Below, piece after piece: positions 1 to 10,851 of a DNA stretch of 64,000 bases. Position 1 is the first letter of the stretch; every line of letters begins with the position of its first letter. Made by a program: the position numbers and the translations under genes. The stretch comes from Owenia fusiformis. Taxonomy: Eukaryota > Annelida > Polychaeta > Sabellida > Oweniidae. Location: positions 16,238,020-16,302,019 of the forward strand of contig CAIIXF020000012.1 in assembly GCA_903813345.2 (NCBI GenBank), in the 5' to 3' direction. The notes under the pieces were generated by a model, which worked only from the letters and a program-made list of their open reading frames with translations, made no database searches and had not been told where the DNA came from.

Positions 1-132
1 TTCGGATAATGAATGGATCTTAAAGATATGCCTATCTTCGTGGTCAGCCTGAGCGTTATAATCAAAGATGTAATCGTCTAAAATTGTTTGCAATAACATA
101 TACGTCTTGCAAATTCTGCTGCAAGATTAACT
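1..132 (-). other. Possible partial exon at left edge, unidentified
   Basis: On the minus strand a 40-codon open stretch runs to the window edge, directly preceded by a plausible acceptor (TTAATCTTGCAG). The translation includes KTYMLLQTILDDYIFDY, which I do not recognise. The phase needed to continue the PRODH2-like gene at right hits a stop here, so it is not the missing dehydrogenase exon. It could be a transposon fragment or chance. Confidence 0.15.
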
Positions 133-560
133 TTTAATGTCAATTAAAGGTGCAACAAGTAGTGCAGAGGGGCCATTCAACGATCATGGACCAGTGTCAA
201 AATGTATTAAAGTTTGGATATTCATCTAGGACTAACATCTATTTTTGTTTTCTACAAAGAAACCCCCTAGATAATCATTATTTCAGCTTATATTCCTCTT
301 GAAACATGGTGCATCTTAAAAATATAAAAGTGGACGTCCCCTTTTTGAAGCTTTGAACTGAATTTACACTTTTTAATGCCGAAGTTGATAGTTTATCCAT
401 ACATTTTAAGAAAATAGGTATGTCGAAGAAGATGTTAAGCCAACTGTTGCCTTGATAGCTCAGAAAAAGTTAAAATTTTCCTATTTTTTCTCTACAAGCC
501 TTATTGCCCCTTTAAGTTAGCTTTTTTTGTCACTAGTTTGTCTATATGGGCCAAGACTCA

Positions 561-1353
561 GCACGATCAAATATTGATCATAAAAGAGTATAAAGTTCGA
601 TCCTTTCTTTTTTAATTGTTATACAGTTATATGTAATCAGTTCATTCTGACACTAATCTTATTTTATTTAAGATTTAAATTTTAAAAATACACTTCATTA
701 AAATATTGATTCTAAAAGATATACTGTTGCGTCATTGTGAATTCGTAACCTTTCAGAAAAAACATCATTAAAAATTGAATTAAATGGCCAATTAGTATTA
801 CTATAATATTCGGATAAAATGATTTTGCTTCTAGACACCACATGAGCTCCAATTACAGATACGAACAGAACTAATATGTTACATATATCACAGTAAATGG
901 TTGAATTCTATTATAGCACGATTGAATATTGATTATAAAAGAGTATATACCGTTCCTACAATTCTCATTTATTAAATTGTAATAGCGTATGTAATCCATT
1001 TCATTCTGACGCTAATCTTATTTTATTTAAGATTTAAATTCAAAAATACACTTCATTATAAAATATTGATTATAAAAGATACACCGTTGCTTCATTGTGA
1101 ATTCGAAACTTTTCAGAAAAAAATCTATTGTTATGATTGAATTAAATGGCCAATTACTGTTTTTATCATAGGTTCTGGGCCGATATAAAGATGGCAGCAC
1201 CAACAGAATCCAGTATTATCTTTTTCTTTAAAGAGAAACACAGATAAACACAGAACGATTACCATGCCATCTTTATTTAAAAATGATTTCTATCGCCCCT
1301 GAGCCTATGGTTTAATATCCTGATGTCGAAATGATTTTGCTCCTACTAGACCA
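561..1353. repeat. Diverged direct repeat, two copies about 355 bp apart
   Basis: Copy 1 (561-840) and copy 2 (916-1353) share the same order of motifs: GCACGATNNAATATTGAT, TCTTATTTTATTTAAGATTT, TTGTGAATTCG, GAATTAAATGGCCAATTA and AAATGATTTTGCT. Copy 2 is longer because a 143-bp MITE sits inside it (1167-1309). No coding potential is seen in 133-2600 apart from short ORFs inside the repeats. Confidence 0.8.
1167..1309 (+). mobile_element. hAT-like MITE, copy A
   Basis: A 143-bp element starts CATAGGTTCTGGGCCGATA and ends TCGCCCCTGAGCCTATG, giving imperfect terminal inverted repeats of about 20 bp. It carries no ORF. It is about 90 percent similar by eye to the copy at 1912-2053. Flanks GTTTTTAT and GTTTAATA look like an eroded 8-bp duplication. 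Classification as hAT-like rests on the duplication length in the other copy. Confidence 0.75.
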
Positions 1354-1779
1354 GGTGTAAAAGGGTAGAAGTTCCTATCAAATTATGGTCCTACTCTCCG
1401 ATTTATATGGTAACCTAAATACAACTCTTTCCCTCATTATCTTATACACAATCAGGGCCAGTAAGGGCCGATAAGAAAGGGGACCATAATCCCTGGGCCC
1501 ATCATTTCTTTCACACTGGCCTTGTTATAGTTTCGAACAGGACACATGCCTTGGTCACATTTGCTTCGATTTATAGGAAACAAACAAATATATATAAAAA
1601 TGCATGTTATAATAATAATATTAATCTCTTAACATAAGTATATACAAACATGTTGGCATCTGCATGGGCATCTCATGAATTGACTGTGACACTCTCTTGC
1701 GTATGAAGTCGCGTTGTTTGCGGCTTGTGAATGAAAGTTGAATTCTCCTTCAAGGCAAATGAAAATCAGTAGCCCGATA

Positions 1780-2245
1780 ATTATGTGGATGGTGCTATAT
1801 TTGAAAACACCATAATGTTGATGGTGCCGCGTTAGTCTGAAAGCGCCATAATATGGATGGTACTTAGGTCTGTAAGCCCCATAATGTGAATGGTGCTTGG
1901 TTCGTAAAGCCCATAGGTTCTGGGCGGATATAGAGATGGCAGCACCAACAGAATCCAGTATTATCTTTTTTTCTAAAGAGAAACATAGATAAACACAGAT
2001 CGATTACCATGACATCTTTATTAAAAAATGATTTCTATCGCCCTTAGCCCATGGTAAAGCCCCATAATGTGAATGGTGCTGGAGTCTGGAGCGCCATAAT
2101 GTGGATGGCGCTCGAGTCTGAAAGCCCCATAATGTGGATGGTGCTTGAGCAATTGCGCCATTATTGGGGATGGCACACGCGTTTGAAGCGCCATAATGTG
2201 GATGGTGCTAGAACAGTTGGATTCCATAATGTAATGGAAGTGACG
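1780..2245. repeat. Minisatellite, about 38-bp unit, interrupted by a MITE
   Basis: Degenerate tandem units built around CCATAATGTGGATGGTGC repeat roughly every 35-40 bp, about four before and six after the MITE at 1912-2053. The short ORFs on both strands here are translations of the repeat, not genes. Confidence 0.85.
1912..2053 (+). mobile_element. hAT-like MITE, copy B, with 8-bp target duplication
   Basis: Same family as 1167-1309: starts CATAGGTTCTGGGC, ends TTAGCCCATG. It is flanked on both sides by GTAAAGCC, a perfect 8-bp target-site duplication, and lies inside the CCATAATGTGGATGGTGC minisatellite. Eight-base duplications are typical of hAT (and P) transposons. It is non-autonomous. 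Confidence 0.85.
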
Positions 2246-2607
2246 ATTGAGTGCAGATTGAGTGTTTTGTTCAAAATTGAATACAAATTTGAACGAAACA
2301 TTAGAAGCCGGCCGATGGATCGGAGCAAATGTGACCGCCAGGCATACGCTACATAGCCCCACATGAGCACAGTAAATGGTTAAATCCATTCTGATACTCA
2401 TCACATTCTGCCTTTAACAAGAAATATGAAGGCCATGGTTTCTCATTGATGGGTTAAATCTTATCTAATTTATTTCATGAACTTTTGGGAATTTTTGACC
2501 GGGGGTTCGCACGAACCTCTCGAACCCCCGCTGGCTACAGGCATGAAATATTAAGGCTATAATAAGACACAATGTTGGAGTGGGATATCCCTTTAAGTAA
2601 TTTTTAC

Positions 2608-5600
2608 CTGTAGCATCTAATGAAGGGTTGATTGGATCCTCTCTTTGCTCATTCAGAGCGAGCAGTTTCTCTTTCTCCATGTAGGCACCTCTGACAATCT
2701 TTGCTCCAAAACAGACATTGTGGCGTTTTGTAACGTCGAGCTCTGCACGGATGCTGGATAATGCACCCTGATACACAATAAAAAGGAAAAAATGTAACAA
2801 ATAGAAAAATGAAATTCCATGTATCTAGAAAAACAAATACAAAACATGTAAATGACAATCATTGCAAAAAGAAATATTGTGTTGATATGGTCCTGTAAAT
2901 AGGTAGTAAGTCACTTTACGATATAAGCATTACATAGAGGAAGATAGGAGCTTTAAAATGCTTTTTATTAGAAGCTTGTGGCTCAATTTTGAAGGAAGTT
3001 GCATCAATTTTGTAAAATTCAAAACAAATCTTAAAAAAAAATTTGTTTTCCCTTGCTAATGCCACAATCGCACCCCTGACTGAAAGGGTCGAGTTCTTTA
3101 ACTATGACCAGCTTTGTACTATGTACATGTAATTCTTTAACTATGACCAGCTGTGTATAATGGATCAGAGATTTTGTGAGTTCACTTGATTGGATACTGA
3201 TAAGTTGACAGTAAATACCTTTAAGTAGCATTGATATGTGTTCCAAATCCAGGGAGTCTGCTTGTTGTAGAGCACCATCATTGCTAAGGTGACAAGGGAC
3301 ATTCCAGGGTTCAGGTATGTGTACTCTGCATCAACTAGAACCCTCACTTTCTTCTCAACTGCTAACTATGTAGTATAAACAGGAGTTTCATTAGCAGCAG
3401 GCAACAGGTGATTTTCACCGGTTGTTTACACAAAATTGCCTGTTGTTTTTTGGGACTTTTCAACTTTTCCATGTTAAATTCATGATTTCCATTAATTTTG
3501 CCTGTTGTGAGAAATTCTAGTGAAACTATTAAACTACATGTAATTAAATTATATCAAATATAAAGAAGGCATTAACATGCAAAATGTCACCACCCCAGAG
3601 AATTGGAGCCTTAGTTATTACTATCATATTATATCTTTACTCATTCTATATTTCACTACATGAAGTAATTTGTGGAGACAATTAAAAAATCTCAAAATAA
3701 AACCTGGGAGTCCGAGAAAAGATTTTTTATTTTTATATTTATTTTTTATTTTACTTCATATTAATGTAGAACATATACTGTACAGATAGTAAGACTTGTA
3801 GCATATTGACTTGTGGTACAGTGAAACCTATAAGTGGAACATCTCTAGAAGGGTAACACCTCTGTAAGTGGAACACTTTTAAAAGTCCTAAGACCAACTG
3901 ACTTAATGTTAAATAAACCTCTATAAGTGGAACACCTCTCAAGTGGAACACTTTTTATGGGTACCAAAGGTGTTCCACTTAGACAGGTTTTACTGTATAT
4001 TGTAAACAGAAGCTATAATAATGTTCAATACCTTTCCGACTTGGGCCAATCTATCAAGTCCTTTATGTAGTTGCGAAAGTTCCTCTTCATCGAGGCACTC
4101 ATTTTTAACCTAAATGCAACAAAAAAGTAAAAACTGTTGTTTTACAAAAAAAGATTGGGGCAGTTGCAGAACATTTTATTATTTCATTTCACAATTTGCA
4201 GATGAATTATTTTTGTTCAGTTGAATGTTTGATCTCAGTAGGTAGTTTGCAACAATTGACAATCAAGTACATGAGGCAGTCCATGTGCAGTGTAATAAAG
4301 GTGCAATATAAAGTTATATCTTTGATATCTTTGATAAAAGTGAAATAATTTACAATTTGATAAAATATTATCAGTATATTCTACACCCATAACATGTCAT
4401 TTTTGTTTTTTATATATTATTTATGTTGATAACACACCCTTGATATCGTCTTTTATTTTTCCATAGTCTTGCTCAAAGACTGTATCCCCCCCCCCCCGTT
4501 ACCTTCACTCTACCTGCAATATACCTAGAGAGAAGGATAAAGGGGGGGGGGGGGGGAGTACAGGGTCTTTTAAGCAAGACTAATTTTTCCATTAAAACAA
4601 TCAGAATGAACATACGCTCCCCTCTAAAAGTTTAAAAATTTGGAGATCCCCTTTAAAAATATGTTTATTAAGTTTTGGGCAATTTGAACAGATTCAGCAG
4701 TCATAAGTCTACCAATTGTAACTGAGGAACAAAATTAGATTCAACCATGAAAAGGCTTTAAAACACTTTCTAATGGGGACTCTGGGTCAATTGCCGAACT
4801 TAAAGAGGGGGTGAAGAATACAGTAAGCAATCTTTTCATTATAGAATAGAATACCATGATCATTATACAATGTTAATCTGATGCACAGAGTTGTAGTTGT
4901 CCTTAAAGGCCTAATGCAAAGCTAGTTTGAATATATGTTCCAATCATTGAGAAATTACACGTTTCAATAGGCCTGGAACTTAATAAAATGCCAACATATT
5001 GTAATAGTTGAAGAAAATATGTTATTGTTTTGGTTTCCCAAACATAATAAATAATGTTTTTCCCCAACTGTCAATATTTGGACTCATTTAAAACTTTTCA
5101 GATATGACACTAAATGTTGTAGTTCACACAAACTTAAAGGGGTGGCAAAGACCAGAGATAAGTTGAGAAAAAATTATCACAATTCACCTATCTTCTAAAA
5201 AGTCAAAAAGTTCTGATTTTATTTCGCAAATAATGATAATAATTTTAAAAGGTAGATACAATTTTTATGAATCTTGAAACTTGTTTGTCTTTAGATCAAT
5301 CCTCAAATAGTCATAAGATTAGAATTGCAAGGGAAACATTGGCATGGTTTTTGAAAAGATTGCTTCCAACATTTTAGAGTCTCAATTCTTTGCTGCCACT
5401 TTAAGCATAAACATTTAAGTTCATATATTTGGGCATTTATTCAAAATACACTACAATACAAACAACTAGAAATACAAATTAACAAACAATTGTTTTAAAT
5501 ATATTATTGGATACATACTGTACATGCAAAATTGTGCATTAGAATGTGCAAGAAAACTTTATAAAAAAACATGAGATTCAATGCATCCAATCATGGGTAT

Positions 5601-8600
5601 TCTTAAAGTGTTAACAAAGCTTTTGTATTTAACAATATAGCATATCTATATTAAGATATCTGTTAAATGTTAATTAAGTAAGCCAAACATACTAAAAAAC
5701 TAAAAAACATCATCTTTATTCTTTACAGCCTATGGATAGAAGCAAACAATCAACTTCTATAAACTTGTATTACTACTTACCATCAATTGATGTTATTGTA
5801 GAGATCTAAAACCTGTATAATTAATATCATTACACCCTAGTACCTGAATTATCATATCTAATTTGTTAGAGAGTGATAATATTTTTTAATTCTAAAGATA
5901 AAAGTTTTGCTATAGACAGATGCCTCACTAAATTTTACAAAAAAAATGTTTTTCATCTTCTGTATAGATAATAATGTGGTAGTGATTTCAAAAATACCTT
6001 TATGAATGGGGTAAATGGAGTTTATCAAGAGTTTTATGTTTAAAATATACAAGCATTTAAAAATGGATTCTGGCATATACTGTACTTCTAATAGCATGAG
6101 AATGTACAGCGCTGTATTCATGTACAAGTACACAGATTCACAGATTGGTCTCTTGAGGTATAAACAAGACAAGAAAAGGACCTTAAATGTGTTCAAATGA
6201 CGCTTGACAACATGAACATTAATATTTTTCAGAATCTTGTTACAGTTTAAAAATTTATACAACAGATTTTTTTATTTATTTCAAAAAACTTTAATTCATC
6301 TTTAGAATCTAATTTTCAAAACATGATTTCATATTTGTGAAGCCATCCACGTTCTAATGAGCATTGCGATCAATACTTTAAATTTTTTATTTCAATAAAA
6401 CCTTTCAAATGTTGAGCTCTGAGCAACTCATTTCTACTATAGGTCTTTTTCACATTCAAATGAATAATCCATAGATTTCTAATGGGGCGCAGGTTAATAC
6501 AATAGGTTAAAACAATAGACACCCTGAACAGGGAGAGGGGGGGGGTTTAAAAAGTGAACCCCCTTGACAAAAGCTGGCTTTGGGCCTGGAACTACTATAA
6601 TACAGGTACATGTAGTTATTTCCCTTACCAATGCTCCAGTCTCCATGTAGGCTGCTATCTCCTCTACAGTTATTTTCTCTTCATTGTAGAGAATAGTCAA
6701 CTTTGCCTTTAATTGAAGAAAAAATGAGCTAAATACATGTGATTGTGTTAATAAGACTCATTCATGAGCAAGCACAATACACTAAATAAAAAAATATGAT
6801 ACAAAGTTTAGAATAACCTCGTTTCTATGTTTATCATCATAACATTATACCCAATAACTTTTTGTAAAGTATTTAAAGAGCCAATATTTGAACGATACAA
6901 AATGAGAGAGCCTTACAACAAGGTCTGCTGGGATGAGAGCAGTTACTTTGAGTTGCATCATGGGACGAGATTCCTCTACATGACGAGACAACAGGATACA
7001 ATCCAAGATTGCAGAAAGGTTTCTCCCATACTTCTCATCCCTGTCAAGAAAATACAACAAGAACACAAATGTGTACAATATGTCCCCACCTATGGGTGAT
7101 CCTGTCAAATGGTTATCCTAAAAATGAGTAGACAAGACTTTACCGACACAATTTGAGGACGGAGAATCCAAAATGGGCAACTTAAAATTTACCAAGAATG
7201 CCAAAAAATTAGTCAGTTCTAGATTTTCATACTAAGAACCACCCCTGAAAATTTGAAATTGATCCGTCACACAGTTAACCAGAAAACATGTAAACAATTA
7301 GACTTTACAGACAAGATTTGAGGACAGAAAATCCAAAATGGCTGCCTTGACATTTACCCAGAATGCCCAAAAACTAATCAGTTCTAGATTTTCATACTAA
7401 GAATCATCCCTGAAAATTTGAAATTGATCTACCAAACGGTTCACCTAAAAACGTGTAGACAAGACTTTACGGGCAAGATTTTAAGACGGAAAATCCAAAA
7501 TGGCTGCCTTGACATTTATCCAGAATGCCGTAAAAATAATCAGATCTAGATTTTCATACTGAGAATCATCCCTGAAAATTTGAAATTGATCTACCAAATG
7601 GTTCATCTGAAAATGCGTAGACAAGACTTTACAGACAAGATTTTAGGACGGAAAATCCAAAATGGCTGCCTTGACATTTACCCAGAATGCCCAAAAACTA
7701 ATCAGATCTAGATTCTCATACTAAGAATCATCCCTGAAAATTTGAAATTGATCTACCAAACGGTTCACCTGAAAACGCGTAGACAAGACTTTACAGACAA
7801 GATTTTAGGACGGAAAAATCCAAAATGGCCGACAATAAAAAAGTGATTATGAGTTTTTGCTGAAATCTTTTTTCAAAATTATCACATATAACTACTGTTA
7901 ACAATAACATAAGCTTTTACAACAAAGTACACCTGAAATTATTTATAAAGCTACTAAAAAGTTAAAGTATGAAAACTGAAAAACACCATTCAATATGATA
8001 CAAAGTATTATCGTGCGCTAACTTTTCTTAAAACATTCAAAATGGCTGACATGATTGAGCTAACAGGTCCAAAACCTAATCAGATCTAGAATGAAGTGAG
8101 CTGAACAAGATGTTAAAGTTTTAAAAGCAACTGTGAAGCCGTTTTTCTTGAAGTTTGCAGACAAGGATTTTAGCATTTGACTTCAAAATGGCTGACAGGA
8201 AGTAGGTATCGAGTTATTTTTTTTTCATCCACATCTGTATGCACTCATAAGTTATCCCTGAAAATTTGAAGGTGATATCTGTAGCGGTTTTGGAGAAAAC
8301 TGCCGGACGTACGGACGGACAGACAGACGGACAGACAGACGGACAGACAGACGGACGGACAGACGGACGCGCCTAGGCCGACAATATGGCCCCACACTAT
8401 GTGGTGGGACTATGTGGTGGGGACATAAAAAGGAATAAATAATCAAAATGTTTAATTTATGGCACAATATTTGATCCTCATGTTTTTTCAAGTCATTGTT
8501 AATTTAACAAGTAGAATAAAATCTAAGGTCATGTATATGTACTTGTATATACCATAAATAAACTAGGGCCTATGGGTCTTTGTATTATGCTTTTGCCAAA

Positions 8601-10523
8601 CAAATCAGAAAAATAAATATTTTAATTTTGTGGTCTAATCATGCACAGCCAATTAAAACCCATCATGATAAACCATGAAATCTCATTTCTTCTCAGCCCT
8701 GAGGTGAAACAGAAAGATGCTATGAGTATCAGAATGATAAACCAGAAAATCGTGTATCGTTGTTATTGTGACATCCCATTGTCAAATAAGACTATTTTAA
8801 ATGTAATTACGTAAATAATCAAAATTGTAAAACTAAATGCTGTACATGTACTGTAGTATTATGAGATGATATGGGAAGTATTTCAACAGGTTAGATTAAA
8901 AATCATACATTCAAGAAAGTAAATAAAGTTCACCTATTCTATTGTGAAGGGTAAGAAGTAGCTATATTTAAGGATTTAAGCCCTGGACTCAATGCATTGT
9001 GTGCTGAATCATTCCTCTTGAAGGTGTTGTTTTCAAATCTTTGCCAGCACGCATCAGGAATGTAAAGTTTAGGAAACAATGCCTGATTGGAGTGAATCAG
9101 CCACAATGCATTGAGTCTTGGGCTTAGATTATTTTCACACATTGCAAAATAATTTATACAATATCACTTAAAAGATATGAAATGACTTAAGAGGATATAT
9201 TTTCAAGGAAACATTTTGCGAGGGTCAAGCTGTAAATTCTATTTGTGTCAGTCAATCAGCATCATGGATTATCACCTTGACAACCATACAATACTTACCA
9301 TATGACCTGCAGAACAATGACCTTGGATGTGGTTGTTGGTTATATAATGCAGTGCAGTTATATGAAATACTGTGTTCTGTGTGAATAAGAAATAAGCTAC
9401 TTTTGGATGAACTTTAATTTCAATAATAAACTTTACAAAACGGGCAAAATATGTTCGACAATAATTTTTGAAATCTTTCAATATACAGCATACATATGTA
9501 AAGGTATATATCCAATGTGTGTACATTTAACGTACCTACAGTACATATATGTACATGTAAAACTTTAGCATATTATATTTGAATCTTTAAGACTCACATT
9601 GGTATGTTTTCATTCACATCCTCCTCCATAGGAACTGCCAACATGGGACGCACACCCCCAGATTTCAGTTTCCGAACAGTACTTGTGATAGATTCGGGGG
9701 TGTCCCCTGCCACAAAGTGCCCATAAAAGGTCGGCTTCACAACAAAGTCAGTTAGAGATCTTCCAAGGAATCTTTGGCTCAAACCTAGGAACTGAAATAT
9801 AAAAGAAATATAGCAATGGGCCCAACCAACTGAAACAGTTCATGAAAGTGGCGACATAAATCTTTGGCACTTTCCGTGATTGGTGGAAACAAATTGAAGA
9901 TTATGTGACTTGACAGGCCCAACCAACCCTTTTCCAAAATGTGAACCCCCCTCGCCCCTTGGTAAATCCTGGCCACGGGCCTGCTTGGATACATGACATT
10001 GTCGTACATTTAGATTGCCCTTTTCAAAATCCGTGGGATGGGACTTTTCGATTTTTGCAATTGAGTAATTTCATTTTTGCAATTGAGGGAAAATTATTCG
10101 GTATTTCAAAAGATTTTTACAGTCAACGACAGTATAAATCGGGCAAGCCTAACGACACATCATGTTCTATAATTCATAAGTTCATGAAACACGCCCAGAT
10201 CAAACTTCAACTGAGTGTCACTGTGAAAGATTTGATACCTTTACGCTATTGTCCACAAAGTAATTGTAGGAACAAGTTCGAAGTATGACCAACGCTCTGA
10301 TTATTTCCCAAGTAGATTTGGTTTTGTAGGCTGCATCTATATCTTTAAATTGCAGGTCAATACTGTCCAATGCTGCACCTTGTTCACTTTTAAGATTTTT
10401 AACATTTTCTTCTCCCATATTAACAGTTGTATTCTGTCCTCGCTGGACAATAACAATACTTTCTTTGTTGCATCTTAGTGCATTTGAAAGTATTCTACTA
10501 GTTTTCGTAAAAATTAGAGCCAT
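2608..10523 (-). CDS. PRODH2: Proline/hydroxyproline dehydrogenase, PRODH2-like (3' end missing)
   Basis: Mitochondrial flavoenzyme oxidising hydroxyproline or proline. Seven phase-compatible exons (minus): 10239-10523, 9598-9791, 6917-7040, 6629-6706, 4032-4109, 3219-3365, 2608-2767; 355 residues in total. The start ATG (10521-10523) opens MALIFTKTSRILSNALRC, a basic amphipathic leader typical of mitochondrial import. Family landmarks in order are KPTFYGHFVAGDTPESI (exon 2), LKVTAL (exon 3), VRVLVDAEYTYLNP and WNTYQCYLK (exon 6), and CFGAKIVRGAYMEKEK then EDPINPS (exon 7). The VDAEYTYLNP form is nearer, from memory, to PRODH2 than PRODH1. The last exon donates in phase 1. The C-terminal part, with the flavin and R-x-x-E substrate residues, was not found in 1-2607 and probably lies left of the window. 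Introns hold transposon remnants. PRODH1 remains the main alternative. Confidence 0.9.
3383..3528. mobile_element. Short MITE-like element, copy 1 (PRODH2 intron 5)
   Basis: Bounded by GTTTCATTAGCAGCAGGCA and an inverted TTCTAGTGAAAC, with CAACAGGNGATTTTC and CCTGTTG blocks inside. A second copy in opposite orientation lies at 41544-41711 in ZMAT5 intron 1. No ORF. Confidence 0.65.
3817..3997. mobile_element. TA-flanked MITE, TACAGTRAAACC family, copy 1
   Basis: Terminal inverted repeats TACAGTGAAACCTATAAGTG and AGGTTTTACTGTA with AGTGGAACAC blocks inside, flanked by TA. Ends and TA target fit the Tc1/mariner/pogo superfamily. Related copies are at 26095-26243 and 48669-48800. Non-coding. 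Confidence 0.75.
4465..4581. mobile_element. Foldback MITE with poly-C/poly-G arms
   Basis: AGTCTTGCTCAAAGACTGTA followed by a run of about 13 C is mirrored, after about 45 bp, by a run of about 15 G and the inverse of AGTCTTGCTTAAAAGACCCT. The arms would form a stem of about 35 bp. It lies in PRODH2 intron 4 (4110-6628), where otherwise only AT-rich sequence is seen. Confidence 0.7.
7079..8427. mobile_element. TIR element with 160-bp tandem units, GACA/GACG tract and terminal hairpin
   Basis: Perfect 12-bp inverted ends TATGTCCCCACC and GGTGGGGACATA. The left half has about five tandem units of about 160 bp, each with GGAAAATCCAAAATGGCTGC, AACTAATCAG and CCTGAAAATTTGAAATTGAT. The right end has a (GACA/GACG)n tract at about 8306-8368, then the hairpin CCCCACACTATGTGGTGGG. 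It lies in PRODH2 intron 2, 38 bp from exon 3. No transposase is seen. The 41955-42862 element shares the same body units. Confidence 0.8.
8965..9386. mobile_element. Dispersed repeat with internal hairpin, copy 1
   Basis: Begins near TTTAAGGATTTAAGCCCTGG. The first 160 bp are an inverted repeat (ACTCAATGCATTGTG against CACAATGCATTGAGT). It continues to ATGAAATACTGTGTTCTG. Full-length relatives are at 26495-26930 and 29840-30245 in ROGDI intron sequence. No ORF is conserved between copies. Confidence 0.7.
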
Positions 10524-10851
10524 CGAGTGTGTATTTGGTCGTATAATCCAATTGAAAGTTTTGACAGATTTAAGAACTTTTATGTGCAACTGACCTTGAT
10601 GATATACAAACTTGACCTTTGACATCAAAACATAACCTTTAGATAAATGGCGAAATTTATGAAAGTCGAAAGAAAATATTATCGTAATATTATCAGTTGA
10701 TCCAAAAATAGTCATGTTAATTTTTACTATTGAAATTTAAGTTCCAAAATAGTTATTGATCAGCATTTACTACAGAGTGACAAACTAATTAAATCCATAA
10801 AATCAAAAAATGTGTTTTCCGTTTCATCATAGTTTTGGTTATAGCGCAACT
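10524..10851. promoter_or_regulatory. Shared head-to-head promoter region, PRODH2-like/ROGDI
   Basis: Only 328 bp separate the start codon of the minus-strand dehydrogenase (10523) from that of plus-strand ROGDI (10852), so both 5' UTRs and core promoters must lie here unless upstream non-coding exons exist. The interval is AT-rich; I see no clear TATA box or CpG-rich core. Confidence 0.6.

Noticed and set aside
2505-2545. tRNA-like GGGGGTTCG...CGAACCCCC hairpin
   Set aside because: Only one stem is present, with no acceptor or anticodon arms; it looks like part of an interspersed repeat.
5858-6262. 134-codon minus-strand ORF
   Set aside because: Lies in a dehydrogenase intron, is Ile/Leu/Tyr/Phe-rich as expected of AT-rich noise, and matches no family.
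8252-8491. ORF with RLSVRLSVRLSV repeats
   Set aside because: Translation of the GACA/GACG tract inside a transposable element. Likewise the ORFs at 35335-35629.
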